From positions 6,035,001 through 6,099,000 of the forward strand of contig NZ_CP107970.1 of the NCBI RefSeq assembly GCF_036090055.1: a DNA stretch of 64,000 bases, written 5' to 3'. The position numbers were made by a program, and so were the translations under genes. The stretch comes from Nocardioides sp. NBC_00368. Its GTDB lineage: Bacteria; Actinomycetota; Actinomycetes; Propionibacteriales; Nocardioidaceae. The notes beneath the pieces were generated by a model that searched no databases, was not told the origin of the DNA, and worked only from the letters and a program-made list of their open reading frames with translations. Positions 8,666-16,054 of the stretch are shown here, piece after piece. Positions within the stretch are counted from its first letter, which is position 1. Every line of letters begins with the position of its first letter.

Positions 8666-9445
8666 ATGAGTGTCAAGGCCCAGCAGTACGCCGCGGAGGT
8701 GCTGCGGCGCGAGCAGATCACGCCCCACCTCGTACGCCTGGTGCTCGGCGGTCCCGGGTTGGCCGGGTTCGAGTCCACCGGGATCCCGGACGAGTGGGTC
8801 GGACTGATCGTGCCGGGACAGTTCCAGTCGCGCTACTACACGGTGCGGTCGTGGCAGGAGGGCGAGCTGACCCTCGACGTCGTCGTCCACGACGTCGGTC
8901 TGGTGACCGAGTGGGCCACCCGTCTCGACCCGGTGGGACAGACCGTCACCATCACCGAGCCCAAGGGGTCCTACGCCGCGCCGGAGGCCGCCGAATGGCT
9001 GCTGCTGGTCGGCGACCTGACCGCGATGCCGGCGATGGCGCGGATCGCCGAGACCACCACGCTGCCGACGCGGATCTGGGCCGAGGTGCCCGACGACCTG
9101 CCCGGCTACCTCCCCGACTCCGCCGAGGTCACCTGGTCGGCGCCGCCCTCGGAGACCTCCTCCGACCTGGCCGCGGCCGTGGAGAAGATCGAGTGGCCGG
9201 CCGGCGACGGCTACTTCTGGATGGCGGGTGAGTCGAGCCAGATGCGGGCGATCCGCAAGCATCTGATGCGGGAGCGCAAGCTCGACTCGCACGCCTACGA
9301 CGTGATGGGCTACTGGCGCGGAGGCGGCGTGAAGCGGCAGCCGCGAGCGGTCGATCCCGGACCGGTGTGGCGCGAGGGCAAGGCCCAGGGGCTCACCGAC
9401 GAGCAGATCTGGCAGCGATACGACGAGCAACAGGAGCAGCAGTGA
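8666..9445 (+). CDS. Siderophore-interacting protein (FAD/NAD(P)H ferric-siderophore reductase)
   Basis: 259-residue SIP-family flavoprotein, predicted to release iron from ferric siderophores in the cytoplasm using FAD and NAD(P)H. The FAD-binding domain fills the first 120 residues with the flavin motif RYYTVRSW. The C-terminal SIP domain contains WLLLVGDLTAMPAMARI and the ending SHAYDVMGYWRGG. The ATG at 8666 sits behind a leaderless -10; the frame is open far upstream but that region encodes the opposite-strand PPOX gene. Unusually, its last 4 bases overlap era (AGTGA). No siderophore or iron-transport genes are nearby, and I see no complete IdeR box. Confidence 0.9.
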   Translation: MSVKAQQYAAEVLRREQITPHLVRLVLGGPGLAGFESTGIPDEWVGLIVPGQFQSRYYTVRSWQEGELTLDVVVHDVGLVTEWATRLDPVGQTVTITEPKGSYAAPEAAEWLLLVGDLTAMPAMARIAETTTLPTRIWAEVPDDLPGYLPDSAEVTWSAPPSETSSDLAAAVEKIEWPAGDGYFWMAGESSQMRAIRKHLMRERKLDSHAYDVMGYWRGGGVKRQPRAVDPGPVWREGKAQGLTDEQIWQRYDEQQEQQ

Positions 9446-10368
9446 CCGAGCCAGCTTTCCGGAGCGGCTTCGTGTCGTTCGTCGGACGTCCCAACGCGGG
9501 CAAGTCGACCCTGACCAACGCACTGGTCGGCACCAAGGTGGCGATCACCTCCGACAAGCCGCAGACGACCCGCACCGTGGTCAAGGGCATCGTCCACCGC
9601 CCCGACGGCCAGCTGATCCTGGTCGACACCCCCGGCATCCACCGGCCGCGTACGCTGCTCGGCGAGCGGCTCAACGACCTGGTCGAGGCGACCTGGACCG
9701 AGGTCGACGTGGTCGCGATCTGCTTCCCGTGCAACGAGAAGATCGGCCCCGGTGACCGCCGGATCGCCGAGAACGCCAACAAGCTCAAGAAGGGCATCAA
9801 GCGGGTCGCGGTCGCCACCAAGACCGACCTCGCCACCCCCGAGCAGATCGGCGAGCACCTGATGTCGATTCAGGCGCTGGGCCAGGAGCTGGGCATCGAG
9901 TGGGCCGAGATCGTGCCGGTCTCCAGCGTCGGCGGCGACCAGGTCGATCTCCTCGCCGAGCTGCTCATCAAGCTGCTCCCCGAGGGACCGCCGCTCTACC
10001 CCGACGGCGAGCTCACCGACTCTCCCGAGGAGATCATCGTCGCCGAGCTCATCCGCGAGGCAGCCCTCGAGGGCGTACGCGACGAGCTCCCGCACTCCAT
10101 CGCCGTCGTCGTCGAGGAGATGCGCCTGCGCGAGGACCGTCCTGAGAACAAGCCGCTGATGGACATCCACGCCTTTCTCTACGTCGAGCGCGACTCCCAG
10201 AAGGGCATCGTGATCGGCCACAAGGGCTCCCGGCTCAAGGACGTCGGCCAGCGCGCCCGCCTGCAGATCAAGGAGCTGCTCGGGATGCCGGTCTACCTCG
10301 ACCTGCACGTCAAGATCGCCAAGGACTGGCAGCGCGACCCGCGTCAGCTGCGCAAGCTGGGGTTCTAG
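9442..10368 (+). CDS. era: GTPase Era
   Basis: 308-residue ribosome-assembly GTPase that binds the 3' end of 16S rRNA. The G domain occupies about 1-180, with G1 GRPNAGKST, G3 DTPG and a G4 reading TKTD where most bacteria have NKxD, a change common in actinobacterial Era. The C-terminal KH domain includes ERDSQKGIVIGHKGSRLKDVGQRARLQIKELLG. The GTG start overlaps the stop of the siderophore-interacting gene, so expression is probably coupled to it. In related genomes era directly follows the Rv2365c-type gene; here the insertion of 2253-9445 separates them. Confidence 0.97.
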   Translation: MTEPAFRSGFVSFVGRPNAGKSTLTNALVGTKVAITSDKPQTTRTVVKGIVHRPDGQLILVDTPGIHRPRTLLGERLNDLVEATWTEVDVVAICFPCNEKIGPGDRRIAENANKLKKGIKRVAVATKTDLATPEQIGEHLMSIQALGQELGIEWAEIVPVSSVGGDQVDLLAELLIKLLPEGPPLYPDGELTDSPEEIIVAELIREAALEGVRDELPHSIAVVVEEMRLREDRPENKPLMDIHAFLYVERDSQKGIVIGHKGSRLKDVGQRARLQIKELLGMPVYLDLHVKIAKDWQRDPRQLRKLGF

Positions 10369-10381
10369 CTCCCAGGGGCCT

Positions 10382-10467
10382 CACCTGTCACAGCGCTCAG
10401 GTGTTTCCTGCACTTCTCGGGTGTTGCAATGCCTGAGAAGTGCAGGAATACCCGGTTGACCGGGTAT
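10382..10467. terminator. Stacked intergenic hairpins between convergent genes
   Basis: Three inverted repeats follow era. They are CACCTG/CAGGTG (10382-10403), a perfect 14-bp stem with left arm 10405-10418 and right arm 10435-10448, and an 8-9-bp stem at 10448-10467. The next gene converges, so a bidirectional terminator is likely. There is no U-tract, which is usual for GC-rich actinobacteria. Confidence 0.7.
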
Positions 10468-10480
10468 CCCAACGGCCTGA

Positions 10481-11296
10481 TCAGCTAGGCGCCCAACAGA
10501 TCCCGTACGACTGCCCGCCCTGCCACTGCTCGGCGCTGGGGAACTCCCAGGACCACTCGTACTTGAGCGGGTCGTCGGCGACCTCGGCGGCAGCGGCCTT
10601 GCAGTCCTCGGCGCCGGCGCTGTTGACCTTCGACTCGCCGGGGTACTTGCCGGAGCCGAGGTCGATGACCGACAGCGCGCGCCAGGTGTGCTTGAGGGAG
10701 CACGGGACGCGCTTGAAGGAGTCGGACTTCGGCGAGGCGGTGCCGCACATCCGGAACGGCTCGGCGGTGTCGGAGTCGCCCAGGACGCCCTTCATGTTGC
10801 CCTTGAGCGTCATCAGGGCCTTCGGGCCGGCGATGCCGATGACGTCGCAGCGGAACCAGTTGGCGCCCGCCTCGGACTCCTTGATCGTCGGCGTGAACCA
10901 GACCGGGCGCAGCATCGAGAGACGCAGGTCGTCGGCGTTGCCACCGAGGTACTTGGTGACCTTGTTGGGGCACGCCTCCGCGACCTGGGCCGCGACCTGC
11001 TCCGAGTCCACCGCGACCAGGTGGCCGTCGACGACGTTCTTCAGCCGGCCCACGGCGTAGGTCTGGGTGGTGTGCTTGCCCTTGCAGGACACCGCGGTGC
11101 CACCGGCGGTCGGGGCCAGCGCCTCCTCGTAGCTGAGATTGTAGCAGGCGCCCTCCTTGGGGGACGGCGCAGCAGATGCGGACGGGGACGGCGGGGCCGA
11201 GGGTGCCGATGGCGCGGCCTCCGGCTCGTCTCCGCCACATCCGGCCAGAGCCATGGCTCCGACGACGACGAGAGCCCCCCAAAGCTTGTGTCGCAT
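10481..11296 (-). CDS. Lipoprotein with septum-formation domain (second of pair)
   Basis: 271-residue predicted lipoprotein. The signal peptide ends in a lipobox (AMALAGC), followed by a Pro/Ala/Ser-rich linker of about 35 residues. The body has two Cys-rich repeats each starting like CYNLSYEEAL...AVSCKGKHTTQTYAV and CGTASPKSDSFKRVPCSLKHTWRA. This matches the Septum_form type of extracellular domain known from actinobacterial cell-surface proteins. The ATG at 11296 begins the signal peptide. It lies two bases after the stop of a paralog, so the two form an operon. Function in septation is suggested only by the domain name; it acts outside the membrane. Confidence 0.8.
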   Translation of the reverse strand: MRHKLWGALVVVGAMALAGCGGDEPEAAPSAPSAPPSPSASAAPSPKEGACYNLSYEEALAPTAGGTAVSCKGKHTTQTYAVGRLKNVVDGHLVAVDSEQVAAQVAEACPNKVTKYLGGNADDLRLSMLRPVWFTPTIKESEAGANWFRCDVIGIAGPKALMTLKGNMKGVLGDSDTAEPFRMCGTASPKSDSFKRVPCSLKHTWRALSVIDLGSGKYPGESKVNSAGAEDCKAAAAEVADDPLKYEWSWEFPSAEQWQGGQSYGICWAPS

Positions 11297-11298
11297 GC

Positions 11299-12132
11299 TC
11301 ACTCCTCTGTCACCGCCCAGCAGACGGCCCAGCGGTTGCCGGCCTTCCACTCCTTCTCTCCGAACCATGTGTACCCGTAGTCGAAGCTTTCCGGGTAACC
11401 CAACCAGGCCTGGACCGAGCCCTTGCAGTACTGCGCGGCCTTCTTCTTGGACTCCGCCACACCCAGGAACGGGGTCTTGTCCTCGCCCAGCTTGATGGTC
11501 GTCACCGCTCGCATCTGGTGCGGGTCGGAGCAGGGCACCTTCGCGGAGGTGACCGACTTACCCTGCGCGCACACCATCCAACGGTCCTCGATGTCCTCGA
11601 TGTTCTTGACCTTGAGGAGGTTGCGAGTGGTGGTCGGCAGGTCGACGTACTCGGCGCCCTGCTGTCCGCCGCCGACCACGTCGCAGCGGATCCAGCGCGC
11701 GCCCTCCTCCCAGGCCTTCTCCGAGGGGCCGAAGTAGACGTGGGAGAGCATCGAGCGCATCAGCACGCTCTGGTTGGTGCCGACGTACTTCTCCAGCAGC
11801 TTGCGGCACTGGCTGAAGGCCCACTCGTTGACCTTCTCGTCACCGTACTCGGCGTCCTTGAACTCGTCCGGGAGCGGTCCGGCGCCGAAGGTCTCGGCGT
11901 TGTGCGGCTCGTCGCAGGCCACGTACTTGTCGAAGTTGTAGGCCTCGGCGACGTCCTCGTGGGAGAGGTTGCGGCACTTGCCGACCTCGGGCAGCGCCGT
12001 CGAGTCCACCTGCTTCGGGTCCTCGCCCTTGGCGGCCGCTCGATCCCCGCCGCACCCGCTGAGCGCGAGGGCGGCGAGCACCACGATGACGAAGGACAAG
12101 GAGGTCGTACGTCTGGGGGTATGGCCGATCAC
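11299..12132 (-). CDS. Lipoprotein with septum-formation domain (first of pair)
   Basis: 277-residue paralog of the downstream gene. It has a signal peptide with lipobox (ALALSGC) and repeats beginning KCRNLSHEDVAEAY...VACDEPHNAETF and VPCSDPHQMRAV. Conserved CxxL and C-x2-PH patterns suggest disulfide-stabilised folds. GTG 12132 is preferred over the ATG at 12159: on the reverse strand TAGAGT (12146-12141) lies eight bases before it, a leaderless arrangement, while no ribosome site precedes 12159. The same domain type appears at the C-terminus of the Ser/Thr kinase at 17447-19177, so the three may share a ligand or partner. Confidence 0.78.
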   Translation of the reverse strand: MIGHTPRRTTSLSFVIVVLAALALSGCGGDRAAAKGEDPKQVDSTALPEVGKCRNLSHEDVAEAYNFDKYVACDEPHNAETFGAGPLPDEFKDAEYGDEKVNEWAFSQCRKLLEKYVGTNQSVLMRSMLSHVYFGPSEKAWEEGARWIRCDVVGGGQQGAEYVDLPTTTRNLLKVKNIEDIEDRWMVCAQGKSVTSAKVPCSDPHQMRAVTTIKLGEDKTPFLGVAESKKKAAQYCKGSVQAWLGYPESFDYGYTWFGEKEWKAGNRWAVCWAVTEE

Positions 12133-12180
12133 GGGGATCGACTCTACTTGCGAACCCATGAGCGGGCCGAAAGGAGAGAT

Positions 12181-12669
12181 TCAGTCCAGGACGGCGGCCA
12201 GCGTCGCTCCGAGCTCGTACGCCGCCTCGACATGCGCGTCCTCGACGTCTCCCAGGACGTCGAGGATGTCGAAGGACTGGGCCCAGCCGAGCGCGCCGAC
12301 GATGGACTGCACCGAGCGGATCGCGCCGGTGGTGTCGTAGCGGCCGTGGACGTAGAGGCCGTAGGGCCGCTTCGCGGTCTCTCCGGCGGACTCCCCGGCT
12401 GCACCGGAGGGATCGAGCGCGCCACCGACGGCCAGGAAGGTCGAGTCGAAGAAGTGCTTGAGGGCACCCGACATGTAGCCGAAGTTGGCGCTCGTGCCGA
12501 GCACGTAGCCGTCGGCGGCCAGGACGTCCTCGGCCGTCGCCTCCAGCGCAGGACGTACGACGACCTCGACGCCCTCGATCTCGGGATCGTTGGCGCCGGA
12601 GACCACCGCGTCGGTGAGCCGCTGCAGCGACCGGGTGGGGGAGTGGTGGACGACGAGCAGGCGCGGCAT
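12181..12669 (-). CDS. Flavodoxin-like NAD(P)H:FMN oxidoreductase
   Basis: 162-residue flavodoxin-fold protein with FMN phosphate-binding loop HHSPTRSLQRL near the N-terminus and the YVLGTSANFGYMSGALKHFFDST motif around residue 70-95. It is typical of WrbA/NADPH-dependent FMN reductase relatives. The ATG at 12669 overlaps the upstream gene's TGA by one base, so it is the second gene of a two-gene operon with the PPOX protein. The substrate, perhaps a quinone, is not determined. Confidence 0.85.
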   Translation of the reverse strand: MPRLLVVHHSPTRSLQRLTDAVVSGANDPEIEGVEVVVRPALEATAEDVLAADGYVLGTSANFGYMSGALKHFFDSTFLAVGGALDPSGAAGESAGETAKRPYGLYVHGRYDTTGAIRSVQSIVGALGWAQSFDILDVLGDVEDAHVEAAYELGATLAAVLD

Positions 12670-13085
12670 CAGCCGGCAGCCAGACGGCGGCCGGTGACCT
12701 CCTTGGGGTGCAGCCGCACCCACAACGGACGAGGTCCGGCGGGCCAGGCGTGGAGGTTCTTGACGACGTCGGGGATCTGGTCCTCGCGGTAGAGGATCTC
12801 CGCGCGGCCCTTGAACTGCACCGACCAGCCCACGTGGGTGTCCGGGTCGAGGTCGTCGACCAGCAGGGCGACCGCACTCTCGTCGACCTGCTCGGCCATC
12901 GAGGAGTGGGCCGAGGTGCGGATCCAGACCGACTTCTCGTGCACCACGTGGTTCACGGGCAGCACCACCGGGCCGCGTGGCCCGTTCCAGCCGATCCGGG
13001 AGATCTGGGTGTCCGTCGCGAGCCGCCAGGACTCCTCGACCGTGAGCTCTTCCAGTTGGGCCACGCCCGTTCCTCTCTTCGCCAT
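12669..13085 (-). CDS. Pyridoxamine 5'-phosphate oxidase-family protein
   Basis: 138-residue single split-barrel PPOX/FDOR protein (WRLATDTQISRIGWNGPRGPVVLPVNHVV and HVGWSVQFKGRAEILYR). Such proteins bind flavin, F420 or heme. ATG 13085 is used; a GTG three bases upstream is equally possible. It is coupled to the flavodoxin-like gene and divergent from the leuA leader region. Confidence 0.82.
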   Translation of the reverse strand: MAKRGTGVAQLEELTVEESWRLATDTQISRIGWNGPRGPVVLPVNHVVHEKSVWIRTSAHSSMAEQVDESAVALLVDDLDPDTHVGWSVQFKGRAEILYREDQIPDVVKNLHAWPAGPRPLWVRLHPKEVTGRRLAAG

Positions 13086-13147
13086 CACGTCGGTGTCAGT
13101 GGTTCGGTGCCAGTCTGCCAGTTCTGTTCTGTTATTGTTACCGAGTC

Positions 13148-13189
13148 ATGATGCGCAGCCTCCTCCTTAGCTGCCGCAGCGGGGTCTGA
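13148..13189 (+). CDS. leuL: Leucine leader peptide upstream of leuA
   Basis: A 13-residue reading frame, MMRSLLLSCRSGV, with three consecutive Leu codons (CTC CTC CTT) placed 71 bases before leuA. Leader peptides with Leu runs are known to attenuate leuA in Actinobacteria. A possible -10 (TATTGT, 13133-13138) would make it nearly leaderless. The codons after the Leu run form one arm of the hairpin at 13174-13212, so ribosome stalling at the Leu codons would change folding. Confidence 0.72.
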   Translation: MMRSLLLSCRSGV

Positions 13190-13212
13190 GAAGCCGGACT
13201 CCCTCGCTGCGG
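13174..13212 (+). promoter_or_regulatory. Attenuator hairpin before leuA
   Basis: CCGCAGCG (13174-13181) pairs perfectly with CGCTGCGG (13205-13212). A competing pairing GCCGG (13193-13197) with CCGGC (13227-13231) is available. The left arm overlaps the Cys-Arg-Ser codons of the leader peptide, just after the Leu run. This fits a leucine-responsive attenuation switch; the details are inference. Confidence 0.6.
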
Positions 13213-13259
13213 AGGTTCGACGTGCGCCGGCACTCGCTCCCACCTGATGAGGAATCCGC

Positions 13260-15020
13260 ATGACCAACCTGAGCAACTCCCGCAATCAGCAGAAGCCGTC
13301 GGGGATGCCGTTCGAGCGCTACCGTGCGTTCGTGCCGGTCGACGTACCCGACCGCACCTGGCCGGCCAAGAAGATCACCAAGGCTCCGCGCTGGCTCTCC
13401 ACCGACCTGCGTGACGGCAACCAGGCCCTGATCGACCCGATGACGCCGGCCCGCAAGCTGCGGATGTTCGAGCTGCTGGTCGCGATGGGCTACAAGGAGA
13501 TCGAGGTCGGCTTCCCGAGCGCGAGCCAGACCGACTTCGACTTCGTGCGCAAGCTGATCGAGGAGGACCGGATCCCCGATGACGTACAGATCTCGGTCCT
13601 GACCCAGGCGCGCGAGGATCTCATCGCGCGCACCGCCGAGTCGATCGCCGGCGCCCCGCGCGCCACGATCCACCTCTACAACGCCACCGCCGAGCTGTTC
13701 CGCCGGGTCGTGTTCAACGTGACCCCGGCCGAGTGCATCGGGATCGCGGTGCGCGGCACCGAGATGGTGATGAAGTACGCCGAGGAGCACGTCCCCGAGC
13801 TGATCGGCACCGAGGACTTCGGCTACCAGTACAGCCCGGAGATCTTCACCCAGACCGACACCGACTACGCGCTGGAGGTCTGCGAGCGGGTGAGCGACGT
13901 GTGGCAGCCGGAGGCCGGCCGGGAGATCATCCTCAACCTGCCCGCCACGGTGGAGATGTCCACCCCGAACACCTACGCCGACCAGATCGAGTACTTCGGC
14001 CGCGGCCTGACCCGCCGCGAGCACTCCGCCATCTCGCTGCACCCGCACAACGACCGCGGCACCGCGGTCGCGGCCACCGAGCTGGGCCTGATGGCCGGCG
14101 CCGACCGCGTCGAGGGCTGCCTGTTCGGGCACGGCGAGCGCACCGGCAACGTCGACCTGGTCACCCTGGGCATGAACCTCTTCTCCCAGGGCATCGACCC
14201 GCAGATCGACTTCACCGTCGGCGGCGGCATCGACGAGATCCGCCGCACCGTCGAGTACGTCACCAACATCAACGTCCACCCGCGCCACCCCTACGCCGGC
14301 GACCTGGTCTACACCGCCTTCTCCGGCTCCCACCAGGACGCCATCAAGAAGGGCCTGGAGGACCTCGACCGGATCGCCGCCGAGGCCGGCAAGGCGACCA
14401 GCGAGATCCCGTGGGAGGCGCCCTACCTGCCCATCGACCCCAAGGACGTCGGCCGCACCTACGAGGCCGTCATCCGGGTCAACAGCCAGTCCGGCAAGGG
14501 CGGCGTCGCCTACCTGCTCAAGACCGAGCACTCCCTGGACCTGCCGCGTCGCGCGCAGATCGAGTTCTCGCGCGTGGTCCAGCAGCACACCGACACCGAG
14601 GGCGGCGAGGTCAGCCCCGAGGAGATCTGGTCGATCTTCTCGGCGGAGTACCTCGAGCGCGAGGAGCCGTACGCCCTGGAGAGCTGGTCCTCGGTGACCG
14701 ACGCCGAGGGCGGCGACGAGCAGCAGGTCACCCTCCGCGTACGCGGCGAGGAGCGCACCTACAAGGGTGTCGGCAACGGCCCGGTGGCCGCCTTCGTCGA
14801 CGCGCTCAAGGAGGCCGGGGCCGAGATCCGGGTCCTCGACTACGCCGAGCACGCTCTCTCAGCCGGTGGCGACGCGGCCGCGGCTGCGTACGTCGAGTGT
14901 GAGATCGCCGGCGAGATCGTGTGGGGCATCGGCATCCACGAGAACATCGTCACCGCCTCCCTGCGGGCCGTCGTCTGTGCGGCCAACCGCGCCCAGGCGA
15001 TCACGATCCCGCAGCGCTGA
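13260..15020 (+). CDS. leuA: 2-isopropylmalate synthase
   Basis: 586-residue enzyme condensing 2-oxoisovalerate with acetyl-CoA, the first committed step of leucine synthesis. The catalytic TIM barrel (about 45-330) contains STDLRDGNQAL and the metal motif SLHPHNDRGTAVAATELG. Its length and the extended N-terminus match the actinobacterial type (LeuA2). The C-terminal 150 residues are the regulatory domain that binds leucine (NGPVAAFVDALKEAGAEIRVLDYAEHAL). The ATG at 13260 follows a GAGGA ribosome site. The leader peptide indicates added transcriptional control. The last 20 bases overlap the convergent transporter gene. Confidence 0.97.
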   Translation: MTNLSNSRNQQKPSGMPFERYRAFVPVDVPDRTWPAKKITKAPRWLSTDLRDGNQALIDPMTPARKLRMFELLVAMGYKEIEVGFPSASQTDFDFVRKLIEEDRIPDDVQISVLTQAREDLIARTAESIAGAPRATIHLYNATAELFRRVVFNVTPAECIGIAVRGTEMVMKYAEEHVPELIGTEDFGYQYSPEIFTQTDTDYALEVCERVSDVWQPEAGREIILNLPATVEMSTPNTYADQIEYFGRGLTRREHSAISLHPHNDRGTAVAATELGLMAGADRVEGCLFGHGERTGNVDLVTLGMNLFSQGIDPQIDFTVGGGIDEIRRTVEYVTNINVHPRHPYAGDLVYTAFSGSHQDAIKKGLEDLDRIAAEAGKATSEIPWEAPYLPIDPKDVGRTYEAVIRVNSQSGKGGVAYLLKTEHSLDLPRRAQIEFSRVVQQHTDTEGGEVSPEEIWSIFSAEYLEREEPYALESWSSVTDAEGGDEQQVTLRVRGEERTYKGVGNGPVAAFVDALKEAGAEIRVLDYAEHALSAGGDAAAAAYVECEIAGEIVWGIGIHENIVTASLRAVVCAANRAQAITIPQR

Positions 15021-15984
15021 CGCCGGGCGCCGCTGCGGGGTCACCCGCAGCGGCGCCGCCGCGCAGGCCGATCACCAGGCCCAGCGCGACGACGGCCGTG
15101 CCCAGCCAGACCATCGGACCGGGCACGATCCCGTTGAGAGGTACGCCGAGGCCGGCCGCCGCCACCGGCACGACACCGGTCAGCAGGCCGGCGCGCCCGG
15201 CACCGAGGCGTCCGACCGCGGTGAACCAGAGCAGGAACGCGAGCGTGGTGACGACCACGGCCAGATGGAGCGCCGCGAGCAGGTCGACGGCGTCGAGCGT
15301 GGTGACGGCGGCCGGCCCCTCCGTCGCGACCCCGACGACGGCCATGCCGGCGGCCGCCATCCACACCGAGTGGAACGAGACGCCGAAGGCGCCCAGCCGC
15401 GCGAGGACCGGCACCGCCAGCAGCGTGAAGCCCGCCTCGCAGACGAGCACGAGGAGCGCGTAGCCGATGCCGACCGCATCGGTCCGTCCGAATCCCTGGA
15501 CCAGGATCGCTCCCGTCGTCACGATCATCGCCCCGATGATCACCGCCCGCGCCGGGACGGTGCGGGCGGCGATCGCCGGGACGACCGCCAGCAGCATCGG
15601 GACCGCGGCGACGGCCACCCCGATCACCGCCGGTTCGGCATGGGCGACGCCCCGGACGACCCCGACGTTGAAGAGCACCAGCCCCACGGTCGCCACCCCG
15701 GCCAGCCAGAGCCACTCGCGGCCACGTGGACGCGGCACCCGCCAGCCGGTGACGCGCGCGACCACGAGCAGGAGCACGGCGGCGAGGGCGTAGCGGACGG
15801 ACTGGAGGGTGAAGAGCGGGGCATCGGTGATCGCCGCCGAGACCGCGACGCTGCTGCCCACGCAGACCATGCCGGCCGCGGCGAACGCGATGCCGAGCAG
15901 GGCACCGCGGTGGGGTGATGCTCCGCCGGGGTCGGTGGCGGGGATGTCGGGGGTCTCAGGACGCGGGAGGGCATCGGTGGTCAT
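15001..15984 (-). CDS. EamA/DMT-family transporter
   Basis: 327-residue membrane protein with about ten hydrophobic segments in two EamA repeats, the drug/metabolite transporter fold. It probably exports a small metabolite or amino acid. Its divergent neighbour is a MocR-type regulator sharing a 60-base promoter region, a common pairing in which the regulator controls the transporter. The ATG at 15984 is the first residue before a 25-residue hydrophilic lead. The 3' end overlaps leuA by 20 bases, so transcripts would be antisense there. Confidence 0.88.
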   Translation of the reverse strand: MTTDALPRPETPDIPATDPGGASPHRGALLGIAFAAAGMVCVGSSVAVSAAITDAPLFTLQSVRYALAAVLLLVVARVTGWRVPRPRGREWLWLAGVATVGLVLFNVGVVRGVAHAEPAVIGVAVAAVPMLLAVVPAIAARTVPARAVIIGAMIVTTGAILVQGFGRTDAVGIGYALLVLVCEAGFTLLAVPVLARLGAFGVSFHSVWMAAAGMAVVGVATEGPAAVTTLDAVDLLAALHLAVVVTTLAFLLWFTAVGRLGAGRAGLLTGVVPVAAAGLGVPLNGIVPGPMVWLGTAVVALGLVIGLRGGAAAGDPAAAPGVSAAGS

Positions 15985-16004
15985 GACTACGAGGTTCGCC
16001 CCTG

Positions 16005-16054
16005 ACTTGGTCTGGCAGACAGATCCAAGATCGACATGGCAGAGTGGACCAAGT
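16005..16054. promoter_or_regulatory. MocR-type operator between EamA and MocR genes
   Basis: ACTTGGTC (16005-16012) and GACCAAGT (16047-16054) form a perfect 8-bp inverted repeat. Inside it TGGCAGA occurs twice as a direct repeat (16013-16019 and 16037-16043, 24 bp apart). The site covers the likely MocR start, so autoregulation plus control of the transporter is plausible. Confidence 0.55.

Noticed and set aside
8651..8666. IdeR/DtxR box before the siderophore-interacting gene
   Set aside because: TAACCT fits one half of the box, but no complementary half is present, so I read it as a -10 element.
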